DNA of 64,000 nt, from contig NZ_CP086322.1 of the NCBI RefSeq assembly GCF_023277745.1, forward strand, positions 3,410,001-3,474,000, in the 5' to 3' direction. Positions 47,918-55,346 of the stretch are shown here, piece by piece. The first letter of the stretch is position 1. The number at the start of each line of letters is the position of its first letter. The position numbers and the translations under genes were made by a program. The DNA comes from Streptomyces halobius (GTDB lineage: Bacteria > Actinomycetota > Actinomycetes > Streptomycetales > Streptomycetaceae). The notes below the pieces were generated by a model, which had not been told where the DNA came from, did no database searches, and worked only from the letters and a program-made list of their open reading frames with translations.

Positions 47918-48816
47918 AACGGTGCCCAGTCGCGGCGCGAACCGCCTGAACGCAGGGTTTCTACGCGCTTCTCGACTTCCTCGGCCGCTCGCGGATTCGT
48001 GCCGGCGTTCTGCGAGAGCCACGTGACCATGAGCAGTTCGCGGACGCCGCGGAGCACGGCATATCCCGACCACTGCCGGACATCGAAGCCGTACCCCTCG
48101 ACGAAGTCGGCGTATTCAGCCTCTGTGTGCCAACCGAAGCTGTCGTAGTACATGGCCGTCTGCATGAGGTCCCACTCTCGCGGGCCCGTGACGAAGCCGT
48201 CCAGGTCGATGGCCTTCGGGTGTCCAGCTGCGTCAAGGAGGACGTTGCCGACGTTGAAGTCTCCGTGCACGGGCCCCGCCGGGAGAGCGAACTGTAGACG
48301 GTCGTACTCATCCGCCAACTCGTCAGCCAGAGACCCGAGATACGCGCGCGTTCCGGCAGGAATCACGGCGCGCTCCAAGCGATCTCCGACCCTGTCGAAG
48401 GGGCGAAGGGGAGGCAGGGAAAAGGGCGGCGGTTCCAGTTGGTGGAGCCGCCGCAGCAGTTCGCCCATCTCGCGCGTACTGGCGTACGTGTCGCCGTCGG
48501 CCAGTCCCTCCCAGAAGGTCACGGGGTGGCCTTCGATGACGACGGGCTGTTCCGACTTCGTGACAAGTCGTGCCGCCGGGTATCCCTCGGCAGCGAGCCA
48601 TGCGGCTACGGCCACCTCCCTACGCACGGCCGGCAACCGGTCGGGACTCCGGCCTACCCGGGAAATGATCCGGCCGCCATCGATGCGGAAGACTGCGTGG
48701 TCCCCGAACCTCAGCATCTCGATGCCGTCCGGGTCCACGTCGGCGAGGGCGCATGCCCTCCGGAGGATGCCCTCAGCCGCGGCCGCGTCGAACACGGTGT
48801 GTTCGCTCGTCCTCAT
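47914..48816 (-). CDS. Aminoglycoside phosphotransferase-family protein
   Basis: A 300-residue APH/choline-kinase fold protein. The catalytic loop is VHGDFNVGNVLLD (residues 183-195: HGD Asp, Asn), followed by the metal Asp in AIDLDGFVTGPREWDL. The N-lobe has FGDHAVFRIDGGRIISRVGR and EVAVAAWLAAEGYPAARLV. All kinase residues are present. It does not look like a classic resistance enzyme, and the substrate is unknown. It overlaps the GntR gene upstream (ATGA), forming a two-gene unit inside the regulatory end of the element. A role in self-modification or regulation is possible. Confidence 0.85.
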   Translation of the reverse strand: MRTSEHTVFDAAAAEGILRRACALADVDPDGIEMLRFGDHAVFRIDGGRIISRVGRSPDRLPAVRREVAVAAWLAAEGYPAARLVTKSEQPVVIEGHPVTFWEGLADGDTYASTREMGELLRRLHQLEPPPFSLPPLRPFDRVGDRLERAVIPAGTRAYLGSLADELADEYDRLQFALPAGPVHGDFNVGNVLLDAAGHPKAIDLDGFVTGPREWDLMQTAMYYDSFGWHTEAEYADFVEGYGFDVRQWSGYAVLRGVRELLMVTWLSQNAGTNPRAAEEVEKRVETLRSGGSRRDWAPF

Positions 48817-49265
48817 GCCGTCCGGTCCCCCTGTCCGACGGGCAGAGCACGGACTTCCCGACCCCGTGTCGCCCCCTTGCCGATGAGCCCTTGGCCTTCC
48901 ATTTGTGCGATGGCAGAGCGGACAGCGGTCCGTGACGCGCCGAACTTCTCGCACAGTTCCTTCTCGGTAGGGAAGCGGTCTCCGACCTTGACCCCCTTGG
49001 CCCGCAAGAGATCGGTCACCTTCTCGGCCAACGGGCGCCGGTCCCCGGTCCCCGCCACGTACCAACCGGCCCCCTGCACCGATTCGATCAGCCCCTCGCT
49101 CTTGAGTACGGCCAGGGCCCGTTCGATGGTGCTGCGGCTGACGCCGTGGGCGCTCATGAGCTTCGCCTGAGACGGCAGAGCCTCCGTGATCTTGCCCTCC
49201 TTGATTTTCTGGCGCAGAGAATCAGAGACCTCCAAGTACGTACCTCGCGGACTGGCCTGCGGCAC
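48813..49265 (-). CDS. GntR-type regulator with two winged-helix domains
   Basis: A 150-residue protein with two GntR DNA-binding domains in tandem and no effector domain. Domain 1 is YLEVSDSLRQKIKEGKITEALPSQAKLMSAHGVSRSTIERALAVLKSEGLIESVQGAGWYV (about 10-70). Domain 2 is LAEKVTDLLRAKGVKVGDRFPTEKELCEKFGASRTAVRSAIAQMEGQGLIGKGATRGREV (about 79-138). It occupies the place of KorSA-type repressors that silence AICE excision and transfer genes. Double winged helices could bind long asymmetric operators. Confidence 0.88.
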   Translation of the reverse strand: MPQASPRGTYLEVSDSLRQKIKEGKITEALPSQAKLMSAHGVSRSTIERALAVLKSEGLIESVQGAGWYVAGTGDRRPLAEKVTDLLRAKGVKVGDRFPTEKELCEKFGASRTAVRSAIAQMEGQGLIGKGATRGREVRALPVGQGDRTA

Positions 49266-49345
49266 GTGGCCTCCCCTTCCAGTTACGTGGCGGCTTCCCC
49301 TACCAGCGTCCCACTCGCCCGGTTGATCGACACCTAGTGTCCCAT

Positions 49346-49424
49346 CTGTCCGGCTGTCCGGTTACGCCTCTCACCTGCATAAACAGTCCGGACAGCTCAA
49401 AGCGCTGGTGTCCGGGCTGTCCGG
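49346..49424. repeat. CTGTCCGG iterons near attR
   Basis: CTGTCCGG occurs at 49346-49353, 49354-49361 and 49417-49424, as GTGTCCGG at 49408-49415, and inverted at 49388-49395. The direct abutting pair copies the pair in the RepAAA 3' end on the opposite strand. Candidate Rep-binding sites. Confidence 0.55.
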
Positions 49425-49432
49425 TCACAGAC

Positions 49433-49469
49433 GGCTGTAACACCCTGGGGACCCACGGGTGTTACAGCC
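49433..49469. repeat. Perfect 13-bp inverted repeat in the AICE right end
   Basis: Arms GGCTGTAACACCC (49433-49445) and GGGTGTTACAGCC (49457-49469) have an 11-base spacer. It could be a large operator, an origin hairpin or a terminator. It has no U-tract. Confidence 0.6.
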
Positions 49470-49540
49470 CGTCGGCGAAGCCGACCTCTCAATGGGCGTA
49501 GGAGCCGGAGGCGACTTCCGATCTGCTCGCCCCTGCGCCC

Positions 49541-49562
49541 TCGCGACACACCTCCGACACAC
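49541..49562 (+). repeat. Right 22-bp arm-type repeat
   Basis: Exact copy of 34815-34836, same orientation, ending 74 bases before the attR core. Together the pair flanks the junction in the circular form, as integrase arm sites do. Confidence 0.6.
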
Positions 49563-49636
49563 TCTGTGTCGCCGCGCACCCCCTGTCCGGCTCCGTCGCA
49601 GGTCAGACGGGGTACAGGGGTACAACCAGACAATCA

Positions 49637-49678
49637 CTCCGGAGCCGTGTGCGCAGGTTCGAATCCTGCCGGGGGCAC
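49637..49678 (+). repeat. attR core of the AICE (42 bp)
   Basis: Identical to 34666-34707. It contains only the 3' half of the tRNA, so it is not a second tRNA gene. It marks the right boundary of the element. Confidence 0.93.
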
Positions 49679-50167
49679 CGGAAATCAAGGCCCTGACCAG
49701 CGGAGACGCCGGTCAGGGTCTTTCTTGTGCATACCAAAACAGCAACGGCCCACAGGGCCATGAGCGCTCACTGCCCCATCGGCTCCGACTTGGGCCTTTG
49801 CGGCACCGGACGGAAAAAATCCCAAATGTCCGACCCCGTGAGATCACCTCGCACGGGGCATGCGCGGGACGGAGGAGCCACAAGGCAGGGTTCTCCCGAC
49901 AGGAAGCATGCCTTGACCTGCGTGTTTATCAACCAACCCGGGCTGAACTCATACGGACGGACAGGCCGTGTGACTTTCTGGAGACGCTTCAGCCGACCAG
50001 GACTTGACGGGGTCAGCATCGCCCTCGGGGAGACCGTGTTCAGGCAGCTGCGGGCGCAGCGTCTGCTGCGCGACGGGCTGGCCGATGTGCGCAGCTCCGG
50101 GACGGCCAGGCGGTACGCCTTCCGCAGCGTGCCTCTTCCACTCGCTTAGAGGGGTTGGACATGCTCT
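49679..50167. other. Gap between attR and the integrase remnant
   Basis: 489 bases: first the displaced tRNA terminator (49691-49718), then sequence without a recognised gene. A plus-strand open frame reaches 50149 and ends LRAQRLLRDGLADVRSSG plus a short tail. It shows no family I know and lacks a convincing start. Confidence 0.5.
49691..49718 (+). terminator. Displaced terminator of the tRNA-Arg gene
   Basis: CCCTGACC (49691-49698) pairs with GGTCAGGG (49711-49718), followed by TCTTTCTTG. It lies 12 bases past the attR core, where the original tRNA 3' flank was before integration. Confidence 0.75.
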
Positions 50168-51439
50168 CTACTCGTACTGGTGGAGGAGCTCTTCGATGCG
50201 CTGATTGCCGATGGCCTGGCGTCCGTAGAGGCACTTGGCACAGCGAGCGAGCAGCACTTCCACGCTGTTGCCAGCGCGTTCGGCGACCTCGGTAGGGTCA
50301 ACTCCGGCATTCAGCCAGGTGGACAGGGCAGAGTGCCGCAGGTCGTAGGGCCGGGCCACGAGCGGGGTGGCTGACAGGTGGGAGGGAAGGCCGAGAGTGC
50401 GGGCTTCATGCCAGACCCGGTCGTAGGTACTGGAGGAGAGAATGCCTCCGTGCTCGTTGAAAAAACAGCCGCCCATCATCTGTGGTGCCGAAGGTGTCGA
50501 TGATTTCGCGCCACAGCTCGACCAGTTGGGGCGGCAGGCGGCACTACCCGGGTATCGCCGGCAGGGCGGCACTTGAGCCCGCGCTCGTCATGCACGTGCC
50601 CGGTGTCGGTCCACCTCTTGCCCGCATGTGGCAAGGTGCGGTGCAGGGTGACGTGGCCGCATCCCTCGGCGGGCAGTTCGCAGTCCGGCAGGGCAACCGC
50701 GACCGTTTCGGCAGGACGCAGCCCGGCGTAGTACATGCCGGCGAAGAGCCCGACGAGCCGTCGGCCGCGGGCACGCCGGAAACCGCCGACGTAGGAGACC
50801 GCACACAACAAGGAGCGGGCCTGCGTGGGGTTTGCGACCACCCGCCGGATCGACCTGCTGGACAGTCTCGGCCGCACGCCAGTTGATGCGGGCGAGCGGG
50901 TCGGCATTCAGCCTGCCTTGCTCAAGGGCGTACCGCACCGCATTAACAAGGATCTTCCGCTTATGCCGCTGGGTTTCGGCAGCAGCCGGCAGGCCGTCCT
51001 GCCTCAGACGCAGGGCCTCCGACACGGACCGCGCCACAGCCGGATCCAGCAGGTCGGTCAGCGGGCGGGGGGCGCCCGCCACCCAGCGCAGGGCCAGACG
51101 GACGTCGGCCGGCATCTCCAGGTACTCAAGCGCAAAGGCGTACCAGCTGGTGACGGCCACACGCCCGGAAGCCGAGCCGTGGCCAGCGTCGATGCGGGTC
51201 TGTTGCGGGGCACCGCTATCCCGGACGGCCCGGACCAGCGCGGCAGCAATTTCGTTGGCCAGCTCGCTGACCGTCACCACCCCTGCCGCGGCGGGACCAC
51301 TCCCCCTTCCTGCGGCCAGACCCCTTCCAGCGCATCTCCTTCCGGGGTCGCCGCGCACTCGACATGCCGTACCTCTCATGCCGCCCACCACCTCTCTGAT
51401 CAGGTGAACGCACCAGGCGCACGCGTCAATGGCACCCAC
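50168..51439 (-). pseudogene. Decayed tyrosine integrase of an older element
   Basis: Three frames read successively as an integrase related to the intact one at 34840. First comes an N-terminal part ending RLNADPLARINWRAAETVQQV. Then RRVVANPTQARSLLCAVSYVGGF with LFAGMYYAGLRPAETVAVAL, and finally FFNEHGGILSSSTYDRVWHEA with RPYDLRHSALSTWLNAGVDPTEVAERAGNSVEVLL. Single-base insertions are inferred near 50870, 50560 and in an A6 run at 50460-50465. The nucleophile position reads ARCAKCL instead of RYAKCL. It is therefore dead, and points at the same att site, so an older element once occupied this tRNA. The 5' limit is approximate. Confidence 0.88.
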
Positions 51440-51528
51440 AATCTCCGTGGGCCCATCTCAGGCGACGCCGGAACGCAATGGGCGCCCCGCGCGACGATCA
51501 CGAAATCCCCCAAGAGGAGCATCAGGGG

Positions 51529-51541
51529 TAGGATAGATAGC
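51529..51541 (+). promoter_or_regulatory. Candidate leaderless promoter of the toxin-antitoxin pair
   Basis: TAGGAT (51529-51534) lies seven bases before the antitoxin ATG, the exact spacing for transcription starting at the A of ATG. No strong ribosome site is adjacent. A -35 box is not evident. Confidence 0.4.
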
Positions 51542-51805
51542 ATGAGTGAGCCTACCGGCAAGTACTCGATCACCATGCCGCGCGACATCGCGGAAGCCGC
51601 CCGCGCCCGCAGCGGCCCCTCCGGCCTGTCCGCCTATGTCGCCGCGGCCGTCGCCCGCCAGATCGAACGCGACAACCTCAACGAGCTCATCACCGTCGCC
51701 GAGGCCGAGCACGGCTCCGTCACCGACGATGAGATCCAGGCTCTGCGTGACCAGCTCCACCAGGCCCGTCGCGAGCAGACGAGCAGCGGGGCGGACGCAG
51801 CGTGA
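51542..51805 (+). CDS. VapB-like antitoxin
   Basis: An 87-residue protein. The N-terminal ribbon-helix-helix is KYSITMPRDIAEAARARSGPSGLSAYVAAAVARQIERDNL, followed by a helical toxin-binding tail ELITVAEAEHGSVTDDEIQALRDQLHQAR. It overlaps the PIN-domain gene by GTGA, the usual layout in which the antitoxin is made first and represses its own promoter. Confidence 0.85.
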   Translation: MSEPTGKYSITMPRDIAEAARARSGPSGLSAYVAAAVARQIERDNLNELITVAEAEHGSVTDDEIQALRDQLHQARREQTSSGADAA

Positions 51806-52215
51806 CGCGAGCCTCCGCCGTGCCCGGCGGCACGCTGGTCCTCGACAGCGAGGGACTGGCAAAGGCCGTGCTTCGCGACCGCACGGTCACCGGCTGGCTC
51901 GCCCTGGCCCGCGCCGACGACATGCGCGTCATCACATCCGCCGCCACCCTCGTCGAAGTGGTCCACCCCCGGATCAACCGCCCGGCCCTGGAGTGGACCC
52001 TGTCTCGTCTCGTCGTCGAACCGATCGCCGAGCCCATTGCCCGCCACGCCGCCGCCCTCCTCGCCGATGCCGGCGTGCACGGCCACAAGCACGCCATCGA
52101 CGCCATGCTCAGCGCCACCGCCCTCTCCGCCCCCGGCCCTGTCAGCGTGCTGACCTCCGACCCGGAGGACCTCACCGCGCTGTGCGGCGGACGCGTCACC
52201 GTGATCAAGGTCTGA
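51802..52215 (+). CDS. PIN-domain toxin, VapC-like ribonuclease
   Basis: A 137-residue PIN domain with all four acidic metal ligands: Asp15 in LVLDSEGLAK, Glu52 in TLVEVVHP, Asp100 in HAIDAMLSATA and Asp120 in VLTSDPEDL. VapC toxins cleave tRNA or rRNA when the antitoxin is lost. It is translationally coupled to the antitoxin. It sits beside integrase remnants, so the pair probably came with the older element and may stabilise the region. GTG start. Confidence 0.88.
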   Translation: MTRASAVPGGTLVLDSEGLAKAVLRDRTVTGWLALARADDMRVITSAATLVEVVHPRINRPALEWTLSRLVVEPIAEPIARHAAALLADAGVHGHKHAIDAMLSATALSAPGPVSVLTSDPEDLTALCGGRVTVIKV

Positions 52216-52216
52216 A

Positions 52217-53776
52217 ACAGCGCCCGCCACGACGTGGTGAGGATCCCGGACTTGCGCACCTGCGGATGGGACTGGCCGCCTCGGTGCCGGTTCCCCGACC
52301 CGAACCGCACCGCGGCCTCCCACACCCGGGACCCCTTCCGTGCCGGGCACGCCCGGTTGGAGCACCGCCAGTACCAGGAGCCGTTGCCCCGGCGGCGTAG
52401 GTCCACGTCGTCCCCCTTGCACGCACTGCACCGCGGCGACCGTGCGCAGTCCTCCGCATGCTCGTGGGCGAGGATCTTGCGGGCGAAGTGGCCGCCCCTG
52501 ATGGTCAGCATCACCTCACGCGAGCGGCTCTGCGAGAGGGAGTTGAGGCTGCCCAGCAGAACCGTGTGCTCATCGATGACAACGATCTTCTGGTGCATGA
52601 CGTTGACGGAGACGACGGTCGGGACCACAGCCCGCAGCTGCTTGACCAGATGGGTCTGTTTCTTCTGGCCCGTGTCGTAGGGGTCGCGGACAAAGACCGT
52701 TACGCGGACTCCACGGCGTACGGCGTCTTCCAGCACCGGAAGCAGGCTGAGGAGGCGTTTCGCGGTCCAGGGGGACCAGATCCACAGGGAGGTGCGGGCT
52801 TCAGACAAGCGGTCAGCGAAGGTCTCGTAGAACGAGATCTCGTCGTCGACGTCGGAGACCTCGACGTGGCGAGAGAGGACATCGGCGAGGCGGGCGCCGA
52901 ACGGGCCGAGAGGATGTCGGGCCGTCCGCCGGGCGCGATGAGCTGGGTGGCGGGGACCGAGCGGGCGCGCCGGTCGTGGATGAGTGCGGCGAGCTTTCCC
53001 AGGCCCGTCTGTTCACCCGCGGCGAGGATGCGGCTGCGGCTTCCGACGACGTACAGCCTGGTCTGTACGCGCGTCACGGCGACGTTGAAGAGGCGTACGC
53101 CGTTGCGGGCCCATGGTGTCGCCTCGGGAGCACGGGATGCATGGGACATCCAGAGGCCGTCGCCGTAGTCGTCCTCCACTGTGTCGAAGACGACCACGGG
53201 GAACTCGCGGCCCTGGAAGCGATGCGCCGTCCCGACTTCGGCGAGCCGGCCGTCACTCGCCTCGTGGTCCCGGAGTGCTTCCAGGGTGGCTTCCGCCTGT
53301 ACCGGGTACGGCGTGACGGCGCCGACCGCCTCGCCGTCCTCGCGGTGCAGTTCGGTCAGTGCCCGCGCGAGCAGGGAGCCGGCCGGCCACCATCCCTTGC
53401 GACGGCCGGTGCGGTGGGCCTCAGCGAGGCTCTGGAGTCCGTCGGTGTCGATGATCACGACCTCAGGGTCGTCCGGTTCGTGCCGCGCGGCACGTTGCTC
53501 GATACCCGGGCCGGGTTTCCGTACGCCGTCGTACGCGAGGCTCATGACGTCGTGTCCGAAGCGGTGCTGGACGTCCAGGACGACACAGCCCGGGTGGTTC
53601 ACAGCGGCCGAGGGGGACTCGACGCCGAAGTGTTCGTAGACCTCGCGCAGGATCCAGCGGGCTATATCGGGCCGTTTCCGGGCATCGAGTTTCGGCAGGA
53701 CGGGACCGAGCTGCATGGACCGGCGTGCAAGGCCTGCGGCCACGGCATCAGCGAAAGCCGCCGCGGCCTTTCTTGA
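52217..53776 (-). pseudogene. Broken SF1 helicase / phospholipase-D-like protein
   Basis: The C-terminal half of an AAA_12/UvrD-like SF1 helicase is readable from about 53770: GCVVLDVQHRFGHDVMSLAYDG, VGAVTPYPVQAEATLEALRDHE, VGTAHRFQGREFPVVVFDTVED and RLFNVAVTRVQTRLYVVGSR. Near 52900 one base is missing. The next frame continues ARLADVLSRHVEVSDVDDEISFYETF, then LWIWSPWTAKRLLSLLPVLEDAVRRGVRVTVF and the PLD-like HQKIVVIDEHTVLLGSLN, followed by a zinc ribbon CSACKGDD...CSNRACPARKG. Walker A and the N-terminal half are absent. It is thus truncated and frameshifted. Nucleic-acid processing, possibly defence-related, is inferred from domains only. Confidence 0.8.
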
Positions 53777-53814
53777 GGGACGGCATCGGCTACCTCGGCT
53801 AGGGCGGGGCGAGG

Positions 53815-54042
53815 TCAGTTGCCCTGTTTCGCCCTGCGTCGACGCCGCCCGGCGATCACCAGCTCGGCTGCTGTGCCGACCGCGAAGACCAGAGCGGTCG
53901 CCGCATAGCAGACCCGGAGCCACGAAGGGCGATCAGAGTCCGAGAAGGCGAGGAATGAGAACCAGGCCACCCCCAGAAGAAACCCCGCGAGCCGCCGGGC
54001 AGTTACCTGCGACCGTGGCGCATTGGTACGGACCTCCGACAT
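53815..54042 (-). CDS. Small two-helix membrane protein
   Basis: 75 residues: MSEVRTNAPRSQVTARRLAGFLLG opens the first helix (about 17-33), and the second is VCYAATALVFAVGTAAELVIAG, followed by a basic RRRRRAKQGN tail. No family recognised. It lies between two pseudogenes, and whether it is expressed is unclear. Confidence 0.5.
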   Translation of the reverse strand: MSEVRTNAPRSQVTARRLAGFLLGVAWFSFLAFSDSDRPSWLRVCYAATALVFAVGTAAELVIAGRRRRRAKQGN

Positions 54043-54124
54043 GTTTCCTCCGGCCTCTCGACGATCTCGAACCGGCCGCATTGCCGGGTCATGCTCACGC
54101 CCGTTTGACAGAACTCACTGATCT

Positions 54125-54384
54125 TCATACACGGGATCGAAAGGTGTCCGAGACCAGGGCCGGCAGGTCTCGCTCCTCCAGCCCCATACTCTGAGCAAGG
54201 CCGACGAGCTGACGGCATGTCTCCACCACGAGAGCTCGATCGCCGGGTGACCGGCCGCTGACGACTGCTCCACGGCCGCGTCGCAGTTCGATGAGGTTGT
54301 CCTGCTGGAGCAATTGGTAACCCCGCAGGTGGCGATCTGCTCCGCCAAGGGGACTGACGAGCCGTGATCGATGGTCACCAGCAT
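54125..54384 (-). pseudogene. GntR regulator with internal deletion
   Basis: It begins MLVTIDHGSSVPLAEQIA, the normal start of short GntR regulators. It then jumps, in another frame, to GYQLLQQDNLIELRRGRGAVVSGRSPGDR and LGLEERDLPALVSDTF-type C-terminal helices. About 35 codons, including the recognition helix, are missing. It belongs with the DUF1648 genes that follow upstream, a common GntR-DUF1648 pair. Confidence 0.8.
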
Positions 54385-54385
54385 G

Positions 54386-54882
54386 TCATCGGCTTTCTGA
54401 TGTCTGCGACAGGCAGGAGTTGATCAGCGCAGCGGCAGATTCGGCGTCGTCGATGGTGATGACGAATTGCGTGCCATTGCTCAGCGAGAGCCACAAGGCA
54501 TCCCCGCTGCGGAGGGAGATCGCGCTGAGGCCCGGGTTCCACCGGTAGCCCCAGCCGCCCACCTCAGTCACCCGCGTCCACCGGCCTGTTGCTTGCTTGA
54601 TCCGGGGCAGGGGAAACGTCGCCGCAGGAAGGGCAGTAGAGCTGATGCCACCGTCACGCCCTGCTGGTCGACAGTGACTCTGATCGCTCCCGTCACCAGG
54701 AATGCGGCGGCTGCGGTCAGCGACCAGAGGCAGAGCGTGCGGTATTCCGGATTGATGGCGGCGATAGTCAGGAGGCCGATGGCCAGCACGGTGCCGGTGG
54801 CCGGCATCCATCCGCAGAACAGGAGCCGACGCCATACGGCTACTCGGCCGGTGTCGTCGCGATCAACCGATTGCCCCTTCAC
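54386..54882 (-). pseudogene. DUF1648-partner membrane protein, frameshifted
   Basis: From GTG at 54882 (GGAGG upstream; GTGA overlap with the DUF1648 gene) one frame gives two membrane helices (MPATGTVLAIGLLTIAAI, LCLWSLTAAAAFLVTGAI) and IRVTVDQQGVTVASALLPFLRRRFP. Near 54610 the sense continues in the next frame as PLPRIKQATGRWTRV, GGWGYRWNPGLSAISLRSGDALWLSLSNG and ITIDDAESAAALINSCL, the usual PH-like C-terminal domain. One single-base change restores the protein. Confidence 0.8.
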
Positions 54883-55346
54883 GCACGCCTCCGGCCAAGA
54901 AGCCAGCCTATGGCAGCGGCAGCCACTCCGACTCCGACCGCGATAGCGAGCTGGTACAGGGGGAGCGTTATTGCCTGACTCCCGGAAGTCTGCGTGCTCG
55001 CCTGCATGGCCGCGATGAGGTCGTACGCGGTGGCAGCGGCCAGGGCCCAACTGAGGACGATGAGAGATCGTTGCCCGCCCGTCCGTTGCTTGATGGAGAA
55101 GGCCGCTACGAGCAGACCGACGAACTCGATCACGAAGATGAGGCAGTACTGAGCAATCGCCGAGCCGGGTGAGCTGAAGCTGTTCGCGGTGCCGTCGGCA
55201 GTGAAGTGCGTGGCTATCCTGCTGGGCAGCGCATCATGAAGCGCTGCGAACGTCATGGCGACTGCGACTGCTCCCGCCACAAAGGGGGCGGCCACTAAGA
55301 GGATTCGCCTGGCGGCTCCCACCTCGGCATTGGACTGTGCAGGCAT
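54879..55346 (-). CDS. DUF1648-domain membrane protein
   Basis: A 155-residue protein with the SdpI-like DUF1648 signature LPSRIATHFTADGTANSFSSP after the first membrane helix (RILLVAAPFVAGAVAVAMTFAAL). Further helices follow at IAQYCLIFVIEFVGLLVAAF, SLIVLSWALAAATAYDLIAAM and QLAIAVGVGVAAAAIGWLLG. In intact systems DUF1648 proteins are longer or split in two with a GntR repressor, and both partners here are broken. ATG at 55346 has GGAG nine bases upstream. Confidence 0.78.
   Translation of the reverse strand: MPAQSNAEVGAARRILLVAAPFVAGAVAVAMTFAALHDALPSRIATHFTADGTANSFSSPGSAIAQYCLIFVIEFVGLLVAAFSIKQRTGGQRSLIVLSWALAAATAYDLIAAMQASTQTSGSQAITLPLYQLAIAVGVGVAAAAIGWLLGRRRA

Larger units (their letters stand above)
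49266..49636. other. Non-coding right end of the AICE
   Basis: These 371 bases hold the GntR promoter region, the dyad GACACCTAGTGTC (49329-49341), CTGTCCGG octamers (49346-49424), a 13-bp inverted repeat (49433-49469) and the right arm-type repeat (49541-49562). No gene lies here. It probably combines promoter, operator, origin and attP-arm functions. Confidence 0.65.
34666..49678. mobile_element. Complete 15.0-kb AICE integrated in tRNA-Arg(CCG)
   Basis: Bounded by the 42-bp att repeats. Minus-strand order from attL: int, xis, RepAAA, prim-pol, small genes, spd-like genes, traB, dcm, DUF2637/spd genes; then at the right end regulator (+), phosphotransferase-like (-) and GntR (-). This is the module order of pSAM2/SLP1-like AICEs: site-specific recombination, autonomous replication, FtsK-type conjugation and regulation. 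No gene in it shows an obvious break, so it may still be mobile. Neither a relaxase nor a type IV secretion system is present, as expected for double-stranded DNA transfer by TraB. Confidence 0.92.

Noticed and set aside
49637..49678. Possible second tRNA-Arg gene at attR.
   Set aside because: Only the anticodon-loop to 3'-end part is present; the acceptor 5' strand and D-arm are missing. It is the att repeat.
49727..50149. Plus-strand open frame of 140 codons right of attR.
   Set aside because: No recognised similarity, odd composition at the start and overlap with the displaced terminator region. Left as unassigned sequence.
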